A DNA stretch of 12,477 bases from Christensenella sp. UBA1214 (lineage in GTDB: Bacteria > Bacillota > Clostridia > Christensenellales > CAG-138). The stretch lies in the NCBI GenBank assembly GCA_002309375.1, contig DBXK01000046.1, forward strand, positions 5,789-18,265, written 5' to 3'. Below the pieces are notes generated by a model. That model saw only the letters and a program-made list of their open reading frames with translations, was not told the DNA's origin and searched no databases. The position numbers and the translations under genes are program-made. Positions 1 to 5,831 of this stretch are shown here, piece after piece; the first letter of the stretch is position 1; each line of letters begins with the position of its first letter.

Positions 1-174
1 ATCGGTTCCGCCGGCGTTTCCGCCGTTCCGATGGCAGCGCGCGTTTCCCAGGTCGTCGGCCAGAAGGAGAACCCAGGCAACTTCCTGCTCATGCACGCCA
101 TGGGTCCGAACGTCGCGGGCGTTATCGGTTCCGCGATCGCAGCCGGCGTGTTCCTGTCGATGTTTGCGAAATAA
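1..174 (+). CDS. oadB: Na+-translocating decarboxylase beta subunit (3' end only)
   Basis: Only the last 57 codons are present; frame 1 is open from the window edge to TAA at 172-174. The translated tail contains SAVPMAARVSQ, MHAMGPNVAG and a hydrophobic end IGSAIAAGVFLSMFAK. This matches the C-terminus of the multi-spanning beta subunit of the sodium-pumping decarboxylases (OadB/MmdB/GcdB), which decarboxylates carboxybiotin in the membrane and moves Na+ outward. The carboxyltransferase subunit gene starts 47 bases downstream on the same strand, as expected for one complex. The fragment cannot tell oxaloacetate, methylmalonyl-CoA and glutaconyl-CoA decarboxylase apart; the neighbour favours oxaloacetate decarboxylase or a related enzyme. 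No terminator lies between the two genes, so they are probably co-transcribed. Confidence 0.88.
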   Translation: MGSAGVSAVPMAARVSQVVGQKENPGNFLLMHAMGPNVAGVIGSAIAAGVFLSMFAK

Positions 175-221
175 CCGATCGCTTTACTATAAGAAAAACG
201 GCTTAACAGAAAGGATTTTAT

Positions 222-1664
222 ATGGGCAAGCTTTATATTACCGATACGATCCTGCGCGATGCGCATCAGTCCCAGGCAGCGACCCGCATGAGGACGGAGG
301 AGATGCTCCCCGCCTGCGAGATCCTCGACAGCATCGGCTACTGGTCCCTTGAATGCTGGGGCGGCGCGACCTTCGACAGCTGTCTCCGCTTCCTCAACGA
401 GGATCCCTGGGAGAGGCTGCGCACCCTCAAAAAGGCGCTGCCGCATACCCGCCTGCAGATGCTTTTCCGCGGCCAGAACATCCTCGGCTACAAGCACTAT
501 GCCGACGACGTCGTCGAGCAGTTCTGCCGCAAGGCGATCGAGAACGGCATCGACGTCATCCGCATCTTCGATGCGCTGAACGACGTCAGGAACCTCGAAG
601 CCGCGATCAAATTCACCAAAAAATACGGCGGCCACTGCGAACCCGCCCTCAGCTACACGATCAGCCCCGTCCATAACGAGGATTATTTCGTCAAGCTCGC
701 GAAAGAGCTCGTTCAGATGGGCGCAGACTCCATCTGCATCAAGGATATGGCGAACCTGCTGCTGCCGATGCCCGCGTTCAACCTCGTCCGCAGGCTGAAG
801 CAGGAGATCGACGTCCCGATCCATCTCCACACCCACAACACCACCGGCACCGGCGACATGACGCTGCTGCTCGCGACTTTCGCGGGAGTGGACATCGTCG
901 ATACCGCGCTTTCGCCCCTCGGCAACGGCACCAGCCAGCCCGCAACGGAGAGCCTCGTCGCAACGCTGCAGGGCACGAAATACGACACCGGCCTCGATCT
1001 TACCAAGCTCAGCGAGGCGGCGAAGCATTTCCGCACCGTCGCCGCAAGGCTCAAGAAGGACGGCTACCTCGATCCGAAGGTGCTCTCCGTCGATACCAAT
1101 ACCCTCATGTATCAGGTCCCCGGCGGAATGCTTTCGAACCTCATTTCCCAGCTCAAGCAGGCAAATGCGGAGGATAAATACTATGAGGTGCTCGCCGAAG
1201 TCCCGCGTGTGCGCGAAGATTTCGGTTATCCGCCCCTCGTGACCCCGACCAGCCAGATCGTCGGATCCCAGGCCGTGCTGAACGTCCTCTCCGGCGAAAG
1301 GTACAAGATGTTCACGAAGGAATCCAAGGGCCTCCTCCGCGGCGAATACGGCCGCCTGCCCGGAACTGTCAACGAAACCGTCCGCAAAAAGGCGATCGGT
1401 GACGAACAGGTCATCACCTGCCGTCCGGCGGATCTGCTCCAGCCGGAGCTCGATAAGATCCGCGAAGAGGCGGGTGAGCTTGCGGAGAGCGAGGAGGACG
1501 TCCTCAGCTACGCGCTGTTCCCGCAGGTCGCGAAGAAATTCTTCGAGGATCGCCTCCGCGCAAACGGCGGAAGGAAGCAGGACGGCACAGTGCCCCACGT
1601 CAAGGCTTTCGACGAAGCGGCCGAGCTGATCGTCGAGGATCTGACCAACGGCATGACGCTGTAA
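222..1664 (+). CDS. oadA: Oxaloacetate decarboxylase alpha / pyruvate carboxylase subunit B-type carboxyltransferase
   Basis: The protein has 480 residues and starts at ATG 222 behind AAAGGA (210-215). It is the cytosolic carboxyltransferase that moves CO2 between a 2-oxo acid such as oxaloacetate and biotin. The TIM-barrel signature motifs are present: TILRDAHQS (9-17, with likely metal ligand Asp13), LFRGQN (81-86), SICIKDMANLL (170-180, where Lys174 is the expected carboxylated lysine) and HLHTHNTTG (201-209, with metal-binding His203/His205). The conserved carboxyltransferase C-terminal region follows, ending near residue 475. There is no C-terminal biotinyl domain and no AMKM lysine motif, so a separate biotin carrier protein is needed, probably encoded upstream of the window. 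Placement behind an oadB-like gene supports a Na+-pumping decarboxylase over pyruvate carboxylase. The exact substrate is inferred, not seen. Confidence 0.9.
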   Translation: MGKLYITDTILRDAHQSQAATRMRTEEMLPACEILDSIGYWSLECWGGATFDSCLRFLNEDPWERLRTLKKALPHTRLQMLFRGQNILGYKHYADDVVEQFCRKAIENGIDVIRIFDALNDVRNLEAAIKFTKKYGGHCEPALSYTISPVHNEDYFVKLAKELVQMGADSICIKDMANLLLPMPAFNLVRRLKQEIDVPIHLHTHNTTGTGDMTLLLATFAGVDIVDTALSPLGNGTSQPATESLVATLQGTKYDTGLDLTKLSEAAKHFRTVAARLKKDGYLDPKVLSVDTNTLMYQVPGGMLSNLISQLKQANAEDKYYEVLAEVPRVREDFGYPPLVTPTSQIVGSQAVLNVLSGERYKMFTKESKGLLRGEYGRLPGTVNETVRKKAIGDEQVITCRPADLLQPELDKIREEAGELAESEEDVLSYALFPQVAKKFFEDRLRANGGRKQDGTVPHVKAFDEAAELIVEDLTNGMTL

Positions 1665-1681
1665 AAAACAAAAAGCATATG

Positions 1682-1710
1682 AAAAGCGCTTCCATCACGG
1701 AAGCGCTTTT
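1682..1710. terminator. Bidirectional intrinsic terminator between oadA and the convergent lipoprotein gene
   Basis: A perfect 12-base inverted repeat, AAAAGCGCTTCC / GGAAGCGCTTTT, encloses a 5-base loop (1694-1698). It lies 17 bases after the oadA stop and 21 bases beyond the end of the oppositely oriented gene. T-rich sequence follows on the + strand (TTTTATTGATTTT). On the - strand the arm ends in TTTT, with a further T-rich run (CTTTTTGTTTTTT) a few bases on. It can therefore serve both transcripts. Confidence 0.9.
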
Positions 1711-1731
1711 ATTGATTTTGGAGCGGATTTT

Positions 1732-2133
1732 CTATTTTGCCCAGGAGAATATATAGGAACCCTTGAAGCCCTGAGCTTCGACAATGATGCTGTATGTGCC
1801 GTAATCGGGCAGATAAGTGCTGTAGTACCAATCCTCATCGATCGTGCCGTAGAAAAGAGCGTTGCCCTCCTCGCTGACGATCGAAACTGTGAGTATACCG
1901 CTGCTGACGGTGTATTCGGAATCGATGATAAGCTTATGCTCCTCTTTCACATGGATGGTATAGATGACCTGTCCGTTGAATTCGGTGCAGGAGAGGGATA
2001 CCATATCGGAAGCCTGCACCTGATCGGCGCCGAGGCAATAACCGGACCAGACGACCGAAGTGTCGCTGCAGCCGGTGAAGGCGGCGCTGAGTATGAACAG
2101 CGCTGCAAGAAGCAGGATCGACAGCTTCCTCAT
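1732..2133 (-). CDS. Small secreted lipoprotein of unknown function
   Basis: The protein has 133 residues. The start at 2133 is chosen because CGGGAGGAGCC sits just upstream and because the promoter at 2161-2189 lies between this ATG and an in-frame upstream ATG at 2229. The N-terminus is a lipoprotein signal peptide: MRK, a hydrophobic stretch of about 15 residues, then FTGC with the lipidated cysteine at 22. The mature part of about 110 residues is rich in Tyr, Ser, Thr, Ile and Val in alternating patterns (GQVIYTIHV, YSIIVEAQGF), which suggests a small beta-sandwich anchored outside the membrane. I do not recognise a family. The gene stands alone, with its own promoter and a shared terminator, so context gives no functional hint. 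That it is a real gene is well supported; any role would be guesswork. Confidence 0.8.
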   Translation of the reverse strand: MRKLSILLLAALFILSAAFTGCSDTSVVWSGYCLGADQVQASDMVSLSCTEFNGQVIYTIHVKEEHKLIIDSEYTVSSGILTVSIVSEEGNALFYGTIDEDWYYSTYLPDYGTYSIIVEAQGFKGSYIFSWAK

Positions 2134-2160
2134 AAGGCTCCTCCCGAAGTTGATGCTTCG

Positions 2161-2189
2161 ATTGTATACTGGCGCCGCACGTTTGTCAA
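2161..2189 (-). promoter_or_regulatory. Sigma-A promoter for the small lipoprotein gene
   Basis: Read on the - strand, TTGACA (2184-2189) is followed by exactly 17 bases and then TACAAT (2161-2166). That is a perfect -35 and a near-perfect -10. The predicted transcript starts about 20 bases upstream of the ATG at 2133, leaving room for little more than the GGGAGGAG ribosome binding site. Confidence 0.85.
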
Positions 2190-2271
2190 GAAAAATCCTC
2201 CGGCCGATAAAACAAAACGAGGCCGCCATGCCGCCAAACGAACACGCCTCCGAACGCAGTCTTCCCGGGGT

Positions 2272-2300
2272 TTGAAATCCGCAGAAATATCTGCTATAAT
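2272..2300 (+). promoter_or_regulatory. Sigma-A promoter for the surE–ispH/S1 operon
   Basis: TTGAAA (2272-2277), a 17-base spacer, then TATAAT (2295-2300), a perfect -10. It lies 27 bases upstream of the surE ATG. GGAG (2317-2320) is the ribosome binding site. It is arranged back to back with the promoter at 2161-2189; the roughly 80 bases between them show no obvious operator dyad. Confidence 0.85.
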
Positions 2301-2327
2301 AAAATAGACGAAATATGGAGAACCGAA

Positions 2328-3092
2328 ATGAAGATCCTTGTTACGAATGACGACGGATATTTTGCGGAAGGCATCGCGGCGCTTGCGAAGGAGCTTTCAA
2401 AAGCGCACGAGGTGATCGTATGCGCACCGAAATTCAACCAGAGCTGCGTCGGCCACGGCCTGACGCTGAAGGTCCCGCTGACCGTTGAGGATGCGTCGAT
2501 CGAAGGCTCGGACGCGAAGGTCTATGCGATCGACGGCACCCCGGCGGACTGCGTTCGCTTCGCGATCTCGATGCTCGACATCCGTCCGGACGTCGTCGTT
2601 TCCGGCATCAACCGCGCCGGGAATATCGGAACGGACGTGCTTTATTCCGGAACGGTTTCCGCGGCGGAGGAGGCGGCGATGCTCGGCGTGCGCGCGATCG
2701 CCGTTTCGAAGGAAACGACTTCCCATGATTTCTTCCCGGACGCGGCGGCGCATTTTGCGGAGAACTTCGGGCTTTTCCTCGGCTGCCTGACGAAGGAGAA
2801 GCGCCTTTTGAACGTCAACTACCCGAACCTCCCGCGCGAAAGCTACCGCGGCATCCGCGCCGCGTACCTTGCGGAGCAGGTCTATTCGGGCGAATACAAA
2901 AAAGTGGAGCTCGAGGGCGGCGGTTTCGGCTATATCACCCCGAGCGAGAAGATCACGGAATGCTCGCCGACCGACACCTGCGATGAGAAATACATCCGGG
3001 ACGGCTTCATCACCGTCACGCCGCTCAAATACGACGTTACGGATTATGAGCATCTGGCGAGGATCTCCGCCTATATCGAAAAGACTTATTGA
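2328..3092 (+). CDS. surE: 5'/3'-nucleotidase SurE (survival protein E)
   Basis: The protein has 254 residues, normal for the family. SurE is a cytosolic, metal-dependent phosphatase that removes phosphate from nucleoside monophosphates and is linked to stationary-phase survival and nucleotide turnover. Family motifs are complete: the N-terminal VTNDDG (5-10) with metal-binding Asp8 and Asp9, Ser39 in the NQS segment, IDGTPADCV (68-76), SGIN (92-95) with metal ligand Asn95, and YSGTVSAAEEAAMLG (106-120). The start has a good GGAG site 7 bases upstream and is the first gene after the consensus promoter. The next gene begins 13 bases after the stop, so the two are clearly co-transcribed. Nothing is missing or disrupted. 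Confidence 0.95.
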   Translation: MKILVTNDDGYFAEGIAALAKELSKAHEVIVCAPKFNQSCVGHGLTLKVPLTVEDASIEGSDAKVYAIDGTPADCVRFAISMLDIRPDVVVSGINRAGNIGTDVLYSGTVSAAEEAAMLGVRAIAVSKETTSHDFFPDAAAHFAENFGLFLGCLTKEKRLLNVNYPNLPRESYRGIRAAYLAEQVYSGEYKKVELEGGGFGYITPSEKITECSPTDTCDEKYIRDGFITVTPLKYDVTDYEHLARISAYIEKTY

Positions 3093-3105
3093 AAAGGAGG
3101 AAGCG

Positions 3106-4374
3106 ATGCTGACTGTCGGGATAATCGGCGCGGGGCCGGCGGGACTGCTGGCCGGCGCATACGCCGCGAAGAACGGCGCGAAAGCCGAGATCATCGATAA
3201 AAACGAGCGCGCCGGAAGGAAACTTTTCCTGACCGGCAAGGGCCGCTGCAATATCACGAACGGCGCGGACCGCGACGGCTTTATGAAGAACACGCCCCGC
3301 AACGGCCGCTTCCTTTACAGCGCATTCGATGCGTTCTTTTCGGACGATATCCTTGAAATACTGCGGCAGGAAGGCGTTCCCGTTAAGCTCGAGCGTGGTG
3401 AAAGGTGTTTTCCCGAAAGCGATAAATCCAGCGACGTCATCCGCGCCCTCGTGAGCTATTCCGTCAAATGCGGCGCAAGGCTGCTGCTCGGCACGGAGGT
3501 CGGATCGATCGAAAAGGACGAGACCGGCTTCACCCTCCGCATGAGCGGCATGCACGGCGGCACGAGGCATTACGACCGCCTGATCATCGCGACCGGCGGC
3601 CTCAGCTATCATTTGACCGGCTCCACCGGCGACGGCTACCGCTTTGCCGAAAGCTTCGGCCACACGATCGTCGAGCCGAAGCCCTCCCTGATCCCCTTCG
3701 AAACCGTTGAGGAATGGCCGAAGGAGCTGATGGGGCTTTCGCTGAAGAATGTCACCCTCCGCGCATATAAGCCCGAAAAGCCGGGCGATACGGGCAAAAA
3801 AACGAAAAAGCAGAAGCCCGTTTACGAGGAGCTCGGCGAGATGCTATTCACCCATTTCGGCGTCAGCGGCCCGCTCGTGCTGAGTGCGAGCAGCATGCTT
3901 GCGGACGATCCGGCCGGCGCGGTGCTGACGGTCGATCTCAAGCCCGCCCTTTCGCCGGAAACGCTCGACGCGCGGCTCCTTCGCGATTTCGAAAAATACA
4001 AGCATAAGCAGGTCAAAAACGCAATGACCGACCTCCTGCCGCAGCGCCTGATCGACACCGTTCTCTTCCTTGCCGGCGTTTCGGCCGATAAGAGCATCGA
4101 CGAGCTGACGAAGGAGGAGCGCACCGCAATCGGCGAAACGCTGAAATGCCTGCGCATGACCGTCAAAAGGCCCCGCCCGATCGACGAAGCAATCATCACG
4201 CGCGGCGGCGTTTCCGTGAAGGAGATCGACCCGAAAACGATGGAGTCGAAGCTCGTGCCCGGCCTGTATTTCGCGGGCGAAGTCATCGACGCGGACGCCT
4301 GCACCGGCGGCTTCAACCTCCAGATCGCCTGGTCCACCGGCGCGGTCGCGGGGGAGAGCGCGGCGCTCAACTGA
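3106..4374 (+). CDS. FAD-dependent oxidoreductase, BaiN/HI0933 family
   Basis: The protein has 422 residues and begins at ATG 3106, directly behind AAAAGGAGG (3092-3100). The frame is open further upstream, but this start fits the ribosome binding site and places the Rossmann fold at the N-terminus. Motifs: GAGPAG dinucleotide-binding turn (8-13) with Asp31 ending the second strand, GRKLFLTGKGRCNITN (37-52), ATGGLSY and TGSTGDGY in the middle, GEMLFTHFGVSGP, and the C-terminal ITRGGVSVKEIDPKTM and GLYFAGEVIDADACTGGFNLQIAWSTG, which close the FAD site. This is the flavoprotein family often annotated as aminoacetone oxidase-like or BaiN; its true substrate is unsettled for most members. A lysine-rich loop (KPGDTGKKTKKQKP) looks like a surface insertion. 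Its place before cmk and plsC is a neighbourhood familiar in Clostridia. Confidence 0.9.
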   Translation: MLTVGIIGAGPAGLLAGAYAAKNGAKAEIIDKNERAGRKLFLTGKGRCNITNGADRDGFMKNTPRNGRFLYSAFDAFFSDDILEILRQEGVPVKLERGERCFPESDKSSDVIRALVSYSVKCGARLLLGTEVGSIEKDETGFTLRMSGMHGGTRHYDRLIIATGGLSYHLTGSTGDGYRFAESFGHTIVEPKPSLIPFETVEEWPKELMGLSLKNVTLRAYKPEKPGDTGKKTKKQKPVYEELGEMLFTHFGVSGPLVLSASSMLADDPAGAVLTVDLKPALSPETLDARLLRDFEKYKHKQVKNAMTDLLPQRLIDTVLFLAGVSADKSIDELTKEERTAIGETLKCLRMTVKRPRPIDEAIITRGGVSVKEIDPKTMESKLVPGLYFAGEVIDADACTGGFNLQIAWSTGAVAGESAALN

Positions 4375-4405
4375 TACCGATAAATCCCTGAAGAGGAGAA
4401 ATACA

Positions 4406-5143
4406 ATGGAAAAAGAATTCGAAACGCTTTCCGATTACACCGACGAGGATTACTGCGGCGCGGAAGAAGAAGTTTTCTCCGTCGCGATTGACGGACCCGC
4501 CGGCGCGGGGAAGAGCACCGTTGCGAAGATCATCGCAAAGAAGCTCGGCATCGTCTATGTCGATACCGGCGCCATGTACCGCGCGATGGGCCTCAAGGCG
4601 CTCCGTCTCGGCTATGATCCCGCCGATCCCGTGAACGTGATCCCGATGCTGCCCGGTACGGAGGTCTCAATCGCCTACGCCGACGGCGCGCAGCATATCT
4701 TCCTCGACGGCGAGGATGTTTCCGGCCTGATCCGCACGGAGGAGGTCTCCCAGGCCGCTTCGAAGATCAGCGCCATTCCGGAGGTCCGCGAAAAGCTCGT
4801 GGAGCTGCAGCGGAAGATCGCCGAAAAGCAGAGCCTCGTGATGGACGGGCGCGATATCGGAACCGTCGTTCTGCCCGGCGCGAAGTATAAATTCTATGTG
4901 ACCGCTTCCGCAGAGGTGCGGGCGCAGCGCAGATATCTCGAATATGAGCAGAAGGGCAAGCTGGACGGCCGCAGCTTCGGCGATATCCTCGCGGAGATCA
5001 TCGAGCGCGACGACCGCGATATGAACCGCCCCGTCGCCCCGCTTCGTCCGGCGGAAGGTGCGGTGATCGTCGACACGAGCGAGCTCGGCATCGACGAGGT
5101 CGTTGCGGAAGTCCTCAATATCATGGGTTTAGTTGAAAACTGA
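4406..5143 (+). CDS. cmk: (d)CMP kinase (cytidylate kinase)
   Basis: The protein has 245 residues. It transfers phosphate from ATP to CMP or dCMP in the cytosol, supplying pyrimidine nucleotides and CTP for phospholipid synthesis. The P-loop GPAGAGKST is at 30-38, followed by VDTGAMYRAMG (the CMP-binding region), MDGRDIGTVVLPGA and the lid-region RDDRDMNRPVAPLRPAEGA. Family members usually start a few residues before IAIDGPAGAGKST; here about 22 acidic residues (MEKEFETLSDYTDEDYCGAE and on) precede it. The start is supported by GAGGAG (4393-4398) ending 7 bases before the ATG, so the extension appears real. It lies 31 bases after the flavoprotein gene and 31 bases before plsC. Confidence 0.95.
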   Translation: MEKEFETLSDYTDEDYCGAEEEVFSVAIDGPAGAGKSTVAKIIAKKLGIVYVDTGAMYRAMGLKALRLGYDPADPVNVIPMLPGTEVSIAYADGAQHIFLDGEDVSGLIRTEEVSQAASKISAIPEVREKLVELQRKIAEKQSLVMDGRDIGTVVLPGAKYKFYVTASAEVRAQRRYLEYEQKGKLDGRSFGDILAEIIERDDRDMNRPVAPLRPAEGAVIVDTSELGIDEVVAEVLNIMGLVEN

Positions 5144-5174
5144 CTGCTGCGGCGGCGCAGAACGGAGGTCCGGT

Positions 5175-5810
5175 ATGCTTTATGTGATCTTAATGGCCCT
5201 CTTCGGCTGGGGAGTCGTCCTCTTGAAACGCCCGAAGATCTATGGAAAAAAGGAAAATCTCCGCACGAAGGGCGGCGTGATATTCATCGCGAACCACCGG
5301 AACCTGATGGATCCGGTGATGCTTGGCGTAACGATCCCGCGCTGCATTCATTTCATGGCGAAAAAGGAGCTTTTCGAATCGAAATTCGGCAATTGGTTCT
5401 TCCGCTCGCTGCTCGTTTTCCCCGTGAACCGCAAAACGGCGGATCTCAAATCCCTGCGCCAGGCGCTGAAGCTGCTCGAGGAAGGCAAAGCCTTCGGCAT
5501 CTTCCCGGAGGGGCGCCGCGCCGTTGCGGACGAGATGGACGATCTTGAAAAGGGGACCGCATTCATCGCTTCCCGCACCGAAGCGCCGATCGTTCCGATC
5601 TATATCAGCCCGACGACCTATTCGGGCTGGCGGAGGCTGAGATACATCGTCGGCGAGAAGATCTATGCGAAGGACGTGCTCGAGACCTGCGAGCGCAGGG
5701 AGCTCGTTGAAGCGCTGACGGAGCGCATGCAGAGCGATATGGAAGCGCTCAAGAAGCGGATGGACGAGATCTATCCGGGCAAAAAAGCCGAAAAGAACCG
5801 CAAAAAATAA
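5175..5810 (+). CDS. plsC: 1-acyl-sn-glycerol-3-phosphate acyltransferase (PlsC family)
   Basis: The protein has 211 residues and starts at ATG 5175, supported by ACGGAGGT (5162-5169) five bases upstream. An in-frame ATG at 5133 would overlap cmk and has no such site. The enzyme acylates lysophosphatidic acid at position 2 to give phosphatidic acid at the inner membrane face. The N-terminus (MLYVILMALFGWGVVLL) is a membrane segment. Catalytic motif I NHRNLMD gives His41 and Asp46; VFPVNR (81-86) and FPEGRR (110-115) follow, the latter replacing the commoner FPEGTR; IVPIYI is the fourth block. The C-terminus is lysine-rich. It sits between cmk and ispH, as in many Clostridia. Substrate preference within the acyltransferase family is inferred. 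Confidence 0.92.
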   Translation: MLYVILMALFGWGVVLLKRPKIYGKKENLRTKGGVIFIANHRNLMDPVMLGVTIPRCIHFMAKKELFESKFGNWFFRSLLVFPVNRKTADLKSLRQALKLLEEGKAFGIFPEGRRAVADEMDDLEKGTAFIASRTEAPIVPIYISPTTYSGWRRLRYIVGEKIYAKDVLETCERRELVEALTERMQSDMEALKKRMDEIYPGKKAEKNRKK

Positions 5811-5831
5811 GATTGACCGAAAGGAAACGGA

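Noticed and set aside
1679..1695. Resemblance to a catabolite-response (cre) site in ATGAAAAGCGCTTCCA after oadA
   Set aside because: The spacing is off by one base from the consensus, and the sequence is fully explained as one arm of the bidirectional terminator.
2190..2271. Possible short gene or RNA between the two divergent promoters
   Set aside because: Open frames here have no ribosome binding site or promoter of their own and run through the known promoter elements; no stable fold was evident.
2397..3302. A 301-codon antisense frame opposite surE and the flavoprotein
   Set aside because: It overlaps two motif-complete genes and its translation is low-complexity Arg/Ala/Asp sequence.
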